From JALZDI01 sp965653225 (lineage in GTDB: Bacteria; Actinomycetota; Actinomycetes; Propionibacteriales; Nocardioidaceae): a DNA stretch of 18,525 nucleotides. The notes beneath the pieces are model-generated. The model worked only from the letters and a program-made list of their open reading frames with translations. It was not told where the DNA came from and did not search any database. Made by a program: the position numbers and the translations under genes. Positions 1 to 6,004 of the stretch are shown piece after piece. How positions within the stretch are numbered: the first letter of the stretch is position 1; each line of letters begins with the position of its first letter. The stretch lies in the NCBI GenBank assembly GCA_965653225.1, contig CBFGZI010000080.1:1-18525 (forward strand), in the 5' to 3' direction.

Positions 1-36
1 GTCAGGGCCTCGGAACCCGGGGCGTCTGATGCGGTG

Positions 37-375
37 TCAGGAGGTCCTGGCCTCGGCCTGCGGGCCGAGCTCGAAGCGCAGCCCACGACCGCGCACGGTG
101 GTGATCATCCGCGGGTTGCGGGCGTCGTCGCCGAGCTTGCGGCGCAGCCAGCCGACGTGCACGTCGATGGTCTTGGTGGACGTCCAGAACGACGTCTTCC
201 ACACGTCGTGCATCAGCTGCTCGCGCGAGACGACGCGGCCGGCGTTGCTGATGAGCGCGTACAGCAGGTCGAACTCCTTGGCGGTGAGCTGTAGGTCCTC
301 ACCGTTCAACCAGGCCTTGCGCGCGGACGCGCTGACCTCAACCCCCTGTACACGGCACATGAGAAAAGTCTGCAT
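37..375 (-). CDS. Stand-alone OmpR/PhoB-type winged-helix DNA-binding protein
   Basis: A 112-residue protein that is almost entirely a Trans_reg_C (OmpR/PhoB effector) domain. Visible are the N-terminal beta strands, the LTAKEFDLLYAL helix, the VVSREQL turn, the recognition helix around STKTIDVHVGWLRRKLG, and the wing ending in VRGRGLRFELG. It presumably binds DNA as a transcription factor. The phosphoreceiver domain that normally precedes this domain is absent: the upstream DNA is only a 77-bp gap and then the cyclase gene in another frame, so this does not look like a simple frameshift. Two ATG starts are possible (375 or 360) and neither has a good ribosome site. It lies downstream of the cyclase and PH-domain genes on the same strand and may be read with them or from its own promoter in the A/T-richer gap. 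The domain call is firm; the target genes are unknown. Confidence 0.82.
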   Translation of the reverse strand: MQTFLMCRVQGVEVSASARKAWLNGEDLQLTAKEFDLLYALISNAGRVVSREQLMHDVWKTSFWTSTKTIDVHVGWLRRKLGDDARNPRMITTVRGRGLRFELGPQAEARTS

Positions 376-452
376 GGTAAAGACGGTCTGCGTGGCTGTT
401 TTCGATAAATGCCCCCCGAACAGGGCAAATAGTCGCGCTCAGCCGGGCGCTG

Positions 453-1535
453 TCAGCGCCAGCGGCGGCGCACCGCGACCGGCTCGACCTCGCCGAAACC
501 GTGCAGCGGGCGCGCGGTGAGCGACCGCGTCTCGAACCGGTCGCGCGGCAGCCGCACGGCCGTGTCGTGGTCGATGATGACCCGGTTACGGCGGGCGACT
601 GTCGTCAGCCGGGCGGCGAGGTTGACCGGGGAGCCGAACACGTCGCCGAGGCGGGTGACGACCGGGCCGCTGGCCAGGCCCACGCGCACGTCGGGCAGCT
701 CGTCCTCCTCGGCCAGCGCCTCGACGATCTGCAGCGCGGTCTCGACGCCGGCGGTGGCGTTCTCGGTCACGAACAGCACCGAGTCGCCGAGCGTCTTGAT
801 CACCCGGCCGCCGAGCCCGGCGACGATGTCGGCCGCCTTGGACTCGAAGGTCTCGACCAGCTCGCCGAGCGTGTCGACGTCGATGCCGTTGGACAGCTTG
901 GTGAACGACACCAGGTCGGCGAAGCCCACCGACAGGTGCACGGTCAGCAGCTCCTCCTCGGCCGCGCCGAGGGCCTCGACCCGACCGACGGCCGCGGCCA
1001 GGTGCCGGCGCCAGGCGTAGACCAGCAGCCGCTCGAAGGCCGGCTCGACCTCGTGGGCCATCTGGAACGCGGTGAACAGCCGGCTGCCGCTGGCGTCCTC
1101 GCCGGACTCCACGTTCTCCACCCGCTCGGCCAGCGTCGCGACCTGCCAGTCGGCGAGCCGGGCGACGGTCTGCCCGACCGCGCGGGTCAGCCGCAGCGCG
1201 GTCTCGAAGTCGAGCACGTCGGCCGAGGTCAGCTTCGCGACCAGGGTGAGCGCGTCGAGGTCGGCGTCGGTGAACGCCGGGTTCTCCCCCGCGTCCGGGA
1301 ACCCCAGAGCACGCCACAGCCGCCGTGCCGTGCCCAGGCTCACCCCCGCTGACTCGGCGACCTCAGTGCTGGTGTGCCGGGGGACGTCGCCGAGGATCGC
1401 GCGCTCGAGGTCACCGCGGTCCAGTGCCCCGCGGCCGAGGGCGGACTCCCCGCCACCGGGGGTGCGCACCGGCGCAGCGTCCGGGCCGGGGCCCGAGCCG
1501 GGTCCCCTGCCGTCACCCGAGGGTGAGCCGTTCAC
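453..1535 (-). CDS. cya: Class III adenylate cyclase with N-terminal regulatory (Rv1264-like) domain
   Basis: Makes cAMP from ATP; 360 residues, with no membrane segment visible. Residues about 38-190 resemble the autoinhibitory, pH-sensing N-terminal domain of mycobacterial Rv1264, including a MerR-like helix-turn-helix stretch (STEVAESAGVSLGTARRLW) at 56-74. The cyclase homology domain is about 198-360. Metal aspartates are D207 (FADLVSFT) and D251 (TLGDS). The ATP-selecting pair is K247 and D298, 51 residues apart as in Rv1264. The transition-state pair is N305 and R309 (NLAAR). All catalytic residues are present, so it should be active. I chose the GTG at 1535 because it overlaps the upstream PH-domain stop codon (GTGA) and follows GGAGG by 8 nt; the frame stays open further upstream but runs through the PH-domain gene. 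Streptomyces carries its single well-studied cyclase in the same neighbourhood. Translational coupling to the PH-domain gene is likely. Confidence 0.93.
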   Translation of the reverse strand: MNGSPSGDGRGPGSGPGPDAAPVRTPGGGESALGRGALDRGDLERAILGDVPRHTSTEVAESAGVSLGTARRLWRALGFPDAGENPAFTDADLDALTLVAKLTSADVLDFETALRLTRAVGQTVARLADWQVATLAERVENVESGEDASGSRLFTAFQMAHEVEPAFERLLVYAWRRHLAAAVGRVEALGAAEEELLTVHLSVGFADLVSFTKLSNGIDVDTLGELVETFESKAADIVAGLGGRVIKTLGDSVLFVTENATAGVETALQIVEALAEEDELPDVRVGLASGPVVTRLGDVFGSPVNLAARLTTVARRNRVIIDHDTAVRLPRDRFETRSLTARPLHGFGEVEPVAVRRRWR

Positions 1536-2191
1536 CGCCGCCGCCTCCACCGTGCGAGCGGGCGCCGCGGCGCCTCGTCCTCGTGGGCGTCGAGGTAGTC
1601 GTCGTCCTGCTCGTCGAAGCCGTCGTAGTGGTCGTACTCGTCGTAGCCGTCGTAGCCGTCGTAGCCGTCGTACTGGCGGTCGTCGTACTGGCCGTCGGGG
1701 TTTTCGAGGTGTCCCTCGTCCACCAGCAGCTCGGTCATCGTGACGTACAGGTCCTCGACCGCCGGGACGTCGGGGAGCACCACCTCGCCGCGCTCGCTCG
1801 GGGCGGCGATGACCAGGGTGCCGCAGCCCAGCATCCGGTCGAGCAGGCTGTGCTCGTAGGACACGTCGTTGACCCGCCGCAGCGGGATGTCGTGGCCGTA
1901 GCGGGTGAAAACGCCCTCGCGCGTGATCACGCGGTGGTTGGTCAGCGTGTAGGAGGCGCCGAGCCAGCGCAGGAACGGTCCCACCACCCAGCGGACGATG
2001 CCGACGGCGACCAGCGCCCCGATCAGCCACTTCAGCAGCGGCGGGTCCTGGGGAACCAGGCCCATCGCGAAGGCACCGACCAGGCACAGCAGGAGCAGCA
2101 CCAGGACTGGCCGCAGCAGGGCCTTCACGTGCGTGCGTGTGCTCACGACGACGTACTCGCCCTCGCCGAGCAGGCGCGGCGAGATCCCCAT
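1532..2191 (-). CDS. PH-domain (bPH2) membrane protein with acidic YDG-repeat tail
   Basis: A 219-residue membrane protein. Two hydrophobic segments lie at about 24-45 and 52-75. A bacterial PH-like domain follows at about 80-157 (SYTLTNHRVITREGVF, then IPLRRVNDVSYEHSLLDRMLGCGTL), a pattern seen in the bPH2/YdbS family. The tail from about 164 to 206 is very acidic and built of Tyr-Asp-Gly/Tyr-Asp-Glu units, and the last residues are arginine-rich. ATG at 2191 is chosen because GGGAGGAG stands just upstream; the frame remains open for 31 more codons but without comparable support. Its stop overlaps the cyclase GTG, so the two are co-translated. Function is unknown. From the arrangement one can infer that it anchors or modulates the cyclase, but nothing in the sequence proves contact. 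Confidence 0.85.
   Translation of the reverse strand: MGISPRLLGEGEYVVVSTRTHVKALLRPVLVLLLLCLVGAFAMGLVPQDPPLLKWLIGALVAVGIVRWVVGPFLRWLGASYTLTNHRVITREGVFTRYGHDIPLRRVNDVSYEHSLLDRMLGCGTLVIAAPSERGEVVLPDVPAVEDLYVTMTELLVDEGHLENPDGQYDDRQYDGYDGYDGYDEYDHYDGFDEQDDDYLDAHEDEAPRRPLARWRRRR
1641..1667. repeat. 9-bp tandem repeat inside the PH-domain gene
   Basis: Three exact copies of TCGTAGCCG in a row, flanked by degenerate copies out to about 1625 and 1690. On the minus strand they encode the Tyr-Asp-Gly units of the acidic tail. A unit of nine bases keeps frame, so copy number can change without breaking the protein. Confidence 0.9.
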
Positions 2192-2237
2192 GGCTCTCCT
2201 CCCGTCGGCGACAGGGACCGACCTCGACGACTCACGG

Positions 2238-2275
2238 GTGACACCGATGGACCGGTACGGGACCGATGGTGTCAC
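2238..2275. promoter_or_regulatory. Inverted repeat upstream of PH-domain gene (operator or leader hairpin)
   Basis: Perfect 8-bp arms GTGACACC (2238-2245) and GGTGTCAC (2268-2275) around 22 bases. The interior contains a smaller CCG-GTA-CGG hairpin and a direct repeat of ACCGATGG. It lies about 47 bp before the PH-domain start on the minus strand. It could be the operator of a dimeric repressor or a hairpin in the leader RNA; the sequence does not decide. Confidence 0.45.
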
Positions 2276-2327
2276 GTTCCCCAAGGTGGACGGCTGCGCG
2301 GACGGCGGAGTTCCCGCCCGCCCCCGG

Positions 2328-2426
2328 GTGAGGCGGCAAGTTTCCCGGCCGCGACCCCCGAACCCTGCGGTGACGCGTCAAGCTTCCGGGCCGCGACGCA
2401 TCATATTTACTAGGCGTGACGCGTCA
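2328..2426. repeat. Intergenic GTGACGCGTCAAG repeats
   Basis: Two 28-bp direct copies, 2328-2355 and 2370-2397, match at 24 positions by hand alignment. Two exact copies of the 10-bp palindrome TGACGCGTCA lie at 2371-2380 and 2417-2426. The last copy contains the birA stop codon (minus strand). The same 15-bp core GTGACGCGTCAAGCT recurs after maf at 5855-5869. Together with the inverted repeat at 2238-2275 these fill the 232-bp gap between birA and the PH-domain gene. No further gene is seen there. Confidence 0.75.
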
Positions 2427-3260
2427 GTCCGTCGCTGCCGCCCGAACGTGGACCACGTCGCCCGCTCCGACCACCCGCTCACCGGCGTCGGTGGAGACGA
2501 CCAGCCGCCCGTGGTCGTCCACGCGCACCGCCTCACCGACCAGCGAGCCGCCCCCCGGAAGGGAGACCCGCACCTGCCGGCCGAGGGTGGAGCATCGCCG
2601 CAGGTAGGACTCCAGCAGACCCTGCCGCGGGTCGCCACGTTCGTCGAGCCACGCGCGGAACAGCCGGTCGAACACGCGCAGCACCTCTCGCAGCACCACC
2701 GTCCGGTCGGTGGTCGCCGCGCCCTCGAGCGCGAGCGAGGTCGCCTCGGCAGTGGGCAGCTCGTCGGCGCGGAGCGTCACGTTGAGCCCGACGCCGACCA
2801 CGACCAGCGACGCGTCCGCGACCTCGATCCGCTCCGACAGCAGCCCGGCCAGCTTGCGGTCCCCGACGAGCACGTCGTTCGGCCACTTCAGCGACGCGTC
2901 GACCTCGGCGACCCGGCGTACGCCCTCAGCGACCGCGACCCCGGCCAGCAGCGGCACCCACGGCCAGTACCTCGCCGGGACGCCGGCGGGCTCCAGCAGC
3001 ACGGAGAACGTGAGCCCCGCTCCCGACGGGGAGGTCCAGGCGCGGGCGAGCCGGCCGCGGCCGCCGGTCTGGTGCTCGGCCACCAGGACCAGGCCCGGCT
3101 CGGCGCCCTCGCGGGCCAGGCGCGCGACCTCGGAGTTGGTCGAGGTCGTCTCGGGCACGACCCGCACCTCGCGCCAGCCGGACTCCGAACCGGTGAGCGC
3201 ACGGTTGAGGGCGGCCGCGTCGAGCGGGGGTCGTTCGAGGTCGTCGTACGCCGAGTTCAC
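2424..3260 (-). CDS. birA: Biotin--[acetyl-CoA carboxylase] ligase
   Basis: Activates biotin with ATP and transfers it to the carrier lysines of biotin enzymes, here probably the alpha subunit and pyruvate carboxylase encoded downstream. 278 residues. Seen: TTSTNSE (38-44), the biotin/adenylate loop GGRGRLAR (67-74), KWPNDVLV (125-132), the DRKLAG lysine (K136), GVGLN (156-160), and a C-terminal BPL_C-like beta domain from about 225. There is no N-terminal winged helix, so this is the non-repressor (class I) form usual in actinobacteria. GTG at 3260 is chosen because a TAGCGT box ends 7 nt before it and homologues begin shortly before the DLxRPPLD motif; GTG at 3269 is an alternative. It is divergent from pccB across about 30 bp. 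Its stop codon lies in a TGACGCGTCA palindrome. Confidence 0.94.
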   Translation of the reverse strand: MNSAYDDLERPPLDAAALNRALTGSESGWREVRVVPETTSTNSEVARLAREGAEPGLVLVAEHQTGGRGRLARAWTSPSGAGLTFSVLLEPAGVPARYWPWVPLLAGVAVAEGVRRVAEVDASLKWPNDVLVGDRKLAGLLSERIEVADASLVVVGVGLNVTLRADELPTAEATSLALEGAATTDRTVVLREVLRVFDRLFRAWLDERGDPRQGLLESYLRRCSTLGRQVRVSLPGGGSLVGEAVRVDDHGRLVVSTDAGERVVGAGDVVHVRAAATD

Positions 3261-3283
3261 CCCGTACACGCTAGGGCTAGTCT
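3256..3283 (+). promoter_or_regulatory. Candidate leaderless promoter of pccB
   Basis: TTCACC (3256-3261), 16 bases, then TAGTCT (3278-3283), which ends seven bases before the GTG start at 3291. There is no ribosome-binding sequence between, so the mRNA probably begins at the start codon. The element overlaps the birA promoter and the birA start on the other strand. Confidence 0.5.
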
Positions 3284-3295
3284 GACGCCCGTGAC
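3268..3295 (-). promoter_or_regulatory. Candidate leaderless promoter of birA
   Basis: On the minus strand TAGCGT (3273-3268) fits the actinobacterial TANNNT minus-10 box and ends seven bases before the GTG at 3260, which would put the transcript start at or next to the start codon. The minus-35 region (around 3295-3290, GTCACG) is weak. No Shine-Dalgarno sequence precedes the start codon. Confidence 0.4.
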
Positions 3296-4895
3296 TGAGA
3301 ACGCGACAGCACAGGCGACCGAGGCTGAGACCGACATCCACACGACCGCGGGCAAGATCGCCGACCTCGACGCTCGCATCGACGAGGCCGTGCACGCCGG
3401 GTCGGCCCGCGCGGTCGAGAAGCAGCACGCCAAGGGCAAGCTCACCGCGCGCGAGCGCGTGGAGCGGCTGCTCGACGACGGCACGTTCGTGGAGATCGAC
3501 GAGTTCGCCCGGCACCGCTCGACCTCGTTCGGCCTGCAGGAGCGCCGCCCGTACGGCGACGGGGTCATTACCGGCTGGGGCGAGATCGACGGCCGTCAGG
3601 TGTGCGTGTTCGCCCAGGACTTCACGGTGTTCGGCGGCAGCCTCGGCGAGGTCTACGGCGAGAAGATCTGCAAGGTCATGGACCTCGCCATGAGGACGGG
3701 CTGCCCGGTCGTCGGCATCAACGAGGGCGCCGGCGCGCGCATCCAGGAGGGTGTCGTCTCGCTCGGCCTGTACGGCGAGATCTTCCGCCGCAACGTGCAC
3801 GCCTCCGGCGTGATTCCGCAGATCAGCCTGATCATGGGCACCTGCGCGGGCGGACACGTGTACTCGCCCGCGGTCACCGACTTCACCGTGATGGTCGACC
3901 AGACATCGCACATGTTCATCACCGGTCCCGACGTGATCAAGACCGTCACCGGCGAGGAGGTGACGTTCGAGGAGCTCGGAGGCGCGCGTGCCCACAACAC
4001 CAAGAGCGGCAACGCGCACTACATGGGCACCGACGAGGACGACGCGCTGGAGTACGTCAAGGCACTGCTCTCGTACCTCCCGCAGAACAACCTCGAGGAC
4101 CCGCCGGTCTTCGACGACCCGGCCGAGATGGAGCTCAACGACGACGACCGCGCGCTCGACTCGCTGATCCCCGACTCGCCGAACCAGCCGTACGACATGC
4201 ACACCGCGATCGAGGGCGTTGTCGACGACGGCGACTTCCTCGAGGTGCAGCCGATGTACGCGCCGAACATCATCGTCGGGTTCGGGCGGGTCGAGGGCCG
4301 CTCGGTCGGTGTGGTGGCCAACCAGCCGATGCAGTTCGCGGGCACGCTCGACATCAAGGCGTCGGAGAAGGCGGCGCGCTTCGTGCGTACGTGCGACGCG
4401 TTCAACGTGCCGGTGCTGACGTTCGTGGACGTGCCCGGGTTCCTGCCCGGCACCGACCAGGAGTGGGACGGCATCATCCGTCGCGGCGCGAAGCTGATCT
4501 ACGCCTACTCCGAGGCGACGGTGCCGCTGGTCACCGTGATCACCCGCAAGGCCTACGGCGGCGCGTACGACGTGATGGGGTCCAAGCACCTCGGCGCCGA
4601 CATCAACGTGGCGTGGCCGTCCGCGCAGATCGCGGTCATGGGCGCGCAGGGCGCGGTGAGCATCCTGTACCGCAAGGAGCTCGCCGACGCCGACGACGTC
4701 GAGAAGCGCCGCCAGGAGCTGATCACCGAGTACGAGGACACGCTGGCCAACCCCTACATCGCGGCCGAACGCGGCTACGTCGACGCGGTCATCGCGCCGC
4801 ACGAGACGCGGCTGGAGGTCGTGCGCGCGCTGCGGATGCTGCGCAACAAGCGGGCCACGCTGCCGCCCAAGAAGCACGGGAACATCCCGCTGTGA
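3291..4895 (+). CDS. pccB: Propionyl-CoA (acyl-CoA) carboxylase beta subunit
   Basis: Carboxyltransferase subunit that moves CO2 from carboxybiotin to propionyl-CoA (possibly also acetyl-CoA). 534 residues, the usual family length. The N- and C-terminal crotonase-like halves are complete. Oxyanion-hole glycines are in EGAGARIQEG (145-154) and in the second half around TRKAYGGAYDVMGSKH (418-433). D427 in GAYD aligns with the aspartate that favours propionyl-CoA in Streptomyces PccB (there D422); acetyl/butyryl-type homologues have a hydrophobic residue. GTG at 3291 is chosen from the leaderless promoter spacing; the frame is open further upstream but runs antisense through birA. It is followed by accE after 106 bp that hold an RNA structure. 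Assignment is very secure; substrate preference is inferred from one residue. Confidence 0.97.
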   Translation: MTENATAQATEAETDIHTTAGKIADLDARIDEAVHAGSARAVEKQHAKGKLTARERVERLLDDGTFVEIDEFARHRSTSFGLQERRPYGDGVITGWGEIDGRQVCVFAQDFTVFGGSLGEVYGEKICKVMDLAMRTGCPVVGINEGAGARIQEGVVSLGLYGEIFRRNVHASGVIPQISLIMGTCAGGHVYSPAVTDFTVMVDQTSHMFITGPDVIKTVTGEEVTFEELGGARAHNTKSGNAHYMGTDEDDALEYVKALLSYLPQNNLEDPPVFDDPAEMELNDDDRALDSLIPDSPNQPYDMHTAIEGVVDDGDFLEVQPMYAPNIIVGFGRVEGRSVGVVANQPMQFAGTLDIKASEKAARFVRTCDAFNVPVLTFVDVPGFLPGTDQEWDGIIRRGAKLIYAYSEATVPLVTVITRKAYGGAYDVMGSKHLGADINVAWPSAQIAVMGAQGAVSILYRKELADADDVEKRRQELITEYEDTLANPYIAAERGYVDAVIAPHETRLEVVRALRMLRNKRATLPPKKHGNIPL

Positions 4896-4943
4896 CCGGC
4901 GCCGCGCCCAGGACCACAAGCCATGTAACCGGGTGTTATGGGC

Positions 4944-4993
4944 GCTTCCCTCGGGTTGTGAGCCTCGGGAAGCAACCACTCGCCGAGGGAAGG
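4944..4993 (+). promoter_or_regulatory. accE leader with mutually exclusive hairpins covering the ribosome site
   Basis: Three related segments. Segment 1 (4944-4954, GCTTCCCTCGG) can pair with segment 2 (4967-4973, GGGAAGC, 7 bp) or with segment 3 (4983-4992, CCGAGGGAAG, 10 bp perfect). Segment 2 (4963-4968, CCTCGG) can also pair with segment 3 (4983-4988). Segment 3 is the accE Shine-Dalgarno region (GAGGGAAGG, about 8 nt before ATG 5002). A further GGTTG/CAACC pair (4954-4958 and 4973-4977) supports the long hairpin. This fits a translational switch; no ligand or protein is known to me. Confidence 0.5.
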
Positions 4994-5001
4994 CGGTCCC
5001 G

Positions 5002-5250
5002 ATGAGCGAGGACGAGACCACACCTGCGACAGCGGCCGCGCCGGCCCGGCCGGCGCTGCGCATCGTCAAGGGCAACCCGACGCCGGAGGAGATCGCCGCG
5101 CTGGTGACCGTGCTGTCCGCGCGGGCCGGCGCCGCCGGCGAAACGGAACCGCCGCCACGGCGGTCGGAGTGGGCGGCGCCCGAGCGCCGGATGCGCCGCC
5201 CGGTGCACCCGAGCCCTGGCGGCTGGCGCGCCAGCGCGTTCCCCCGGTGA
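5002..5250 (+). CDS. accE: Acyl-CoA carboxylase epsilon subunit
   Basis: Small accessory subunit (82 residues) that helps assemble and stimulate the alpha-beta carboxylase complex in actinobacteria. Seen: the conserved core LRIVKGNPTPEEIAALVTVL (about 19-38), then a Trp-containing C-terminal part (RSEWAAPERRMRRP and GGWRASAFPR) typical of the ACC_epsilon family. The N-terminus is Ala/Pro-rich. ATG at 5002 follows GGGAAGG by 8 nt; an upstream ATG at 4933 in the same frame lies inside the leader structure and lacks a ribosome site. Its stop overlaps the maf GTG (GTGA). It sits after pccB, the expected place for this subunit. Confidence 0.93.
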   Translation: MSEDETTPATAAAPARPALRIVKGNPTPEEIAALVTVLSARAGAAGETEPPPRRSEWAAPERRMRRPVHPSPGGWRASAFPR

Positions 5251-5858
5251 CGGCGGCGCCCCGGCTGGTGCTCGCGTCGGCATCACCGGCGCGGTTGTCG
5301 ACGCTGCGGTCCGCCGGCCTCGACCCCGAGGTCGTGGTGTCCGGCGTCGACGAGTCGACGGTGAGCGCGGACAAGCCGCACGACCTCGCCCTGCTGCTGG
5401 CCGAGCGCAAGGCACAGGCCGTCGCCTCACGGCTCGACGGCCCCGCGCTCGTGGTCGGCTGCGACTCGGTGCTCGAGCTCGGCGGGCAGGCACACGGCAA
5501 GCCCGCGTCGGCGGACGACGCCGTACGCCGCTGGCGCGCGATGCGCGGGTCCTCCGGGGTGCTGCACACCGGCCACTGCGTCGTCGACACCGCCACCGGT
5601 CGCACGCGGTCGGCGACCGAGTCGACCGTCGTGCACTTCGCCCACCTCACCGACGAGGAGATCGAGGCCTACGTCGCGACGCGGGAGCCGCTGCACGTGG
5701 CCGGCGCGTTCACCGTCGACGGGCTCGGCGGCGCGTTCGTACGCCGCATCGAGGGCGACCCGCACAACGTGGTCGGCATCAGCCTGCCGCTGCTGCGCGA
5801 GATGCTCGCCGCCCTCGGCATCGCCTGGCCCGACCTTTGGGCCACCCCCCGGGCGTGA
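5247..5858 (+). CDS. maf: Maf-family nucleoside triphosphate pyrophosphatase
   Basis: Hydrolyses dTTP/UTP or modified nucleotides to the monophosphate and pyrophosphate; thought to keep bad nucleotides out of DNA or RNA, and linked to septum control in Bacillus. 203 residues, normal length. Seen: SASPAR (11-16), the acidic catalytic motif at GCDSV (D73), GKP (84-86), the GSSGVLHTGHCVV block (101-113), the AGAFTVDGLGG block (152-162), and the C-terminal GDPHNVVGISLPLL (170-183). GTG at 5247 is chosen because it overlaps the accE stop and starts directly before the conserved RLVLASASPAR strand; a longer ATG start at 5169 would read through accE. The stop codon is inside a TGACGCGTCA palindrome. 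Confidence 0.94.
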   Translation: MTAAPRLVLASASPARLSTLRSAGLDPEVVVSGVDESTVSADKPHDLALLLAERKAQAVASRLDGPALVVGCDSVLELGGQAHGKPASADDAVRRWRAMRGSSGVLHTGHCVVDTATGRTRSATESTVVHFAHLTDEEIEAYVATREPLHVAGAFTVDGLGGAFVRRIEGDPHNVVGISLPLLREMLAALGIAWPDLWATPRA

Positions 5859-5869
5859 CGCGTCAAGCT
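5855..5869. repeat. Copy of the GTGACGCGTCAAGCT intergenic repeat
   Basis: Exact 15-base match to 2370-2384. The palindrome TGACGCGTCA (5856-5865) begins with the maf stop codon. Variant copies continue downstream (GTGAGGCGCCAA at 5931-5942, and the reverse form at 5893-5904). Confidence 0.75.
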
Positions 5870-5892
5870 ATCGACGCACGTACTGCGAAAAG

Positions 5893-5942
5893 TTGACGCC
5901 TCACGCCAAGGGTTGCTGCTCTTCTTGGGCGTGAGGCGCCAA
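5893..5942. terminator. Stem-loop between convergent maf and acyl-CoA dehydrogenase genes
   Basis: Arms 5893-5910 and 5924-5942 form a stem of 17 base pairs with one bulged G (5929) and one mismatch (5896/5939), closing a 13-base loop. Being nearly symmetrical and lying between convergent genes, it could end transcripts from both sides. There is no long U run, as is common for actinobacterial terminators. The arms are built from variants of the GTGASGCG repeat. The remaining 60 bases before 6005 hold only further GGTGACGCG-like pieces. Confidence 0.6.
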
Positions 5943-6004
5943 AGATCCCGGTCACGTCACCAAGAAATATGGCGCGTCACCGCTGGGGTGGCGTCAGCAC
6001 ACGG

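Noticed and set aside
1..375. Frameshifted full-length response regulator
   Set aside because: The sequence upstream of the winged-helix domain is a short gap followed by the cyclase gene; no receiver motif is seen in any frame there.
376..452. Hairpin TGCCC/GGGCA (410-414 and 423-427) between cyclase and winged-helix gene
   Set aside because: Only five base pairs and no U run in the right place; too weak to call a terminator.
4924..4940. MtrA-like site GTAAC-N5-GTTAT before accE
   Set aside because: Second half-site deviates and the spacing is not the expected one; could be chance.
2424..5075. An 883-residue minus-strand open frame spanning birA and antisense to pccB
   Set aside because: Only its last 278 residues are BirA; the rest is the low-stop reverse frame of pccB, with biased composition and no domains.
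5855..5980. CRISPR-like repeats after maf
   Set aside because: Repeat cores are short, imperfect, in both orientations and without regular spacers.
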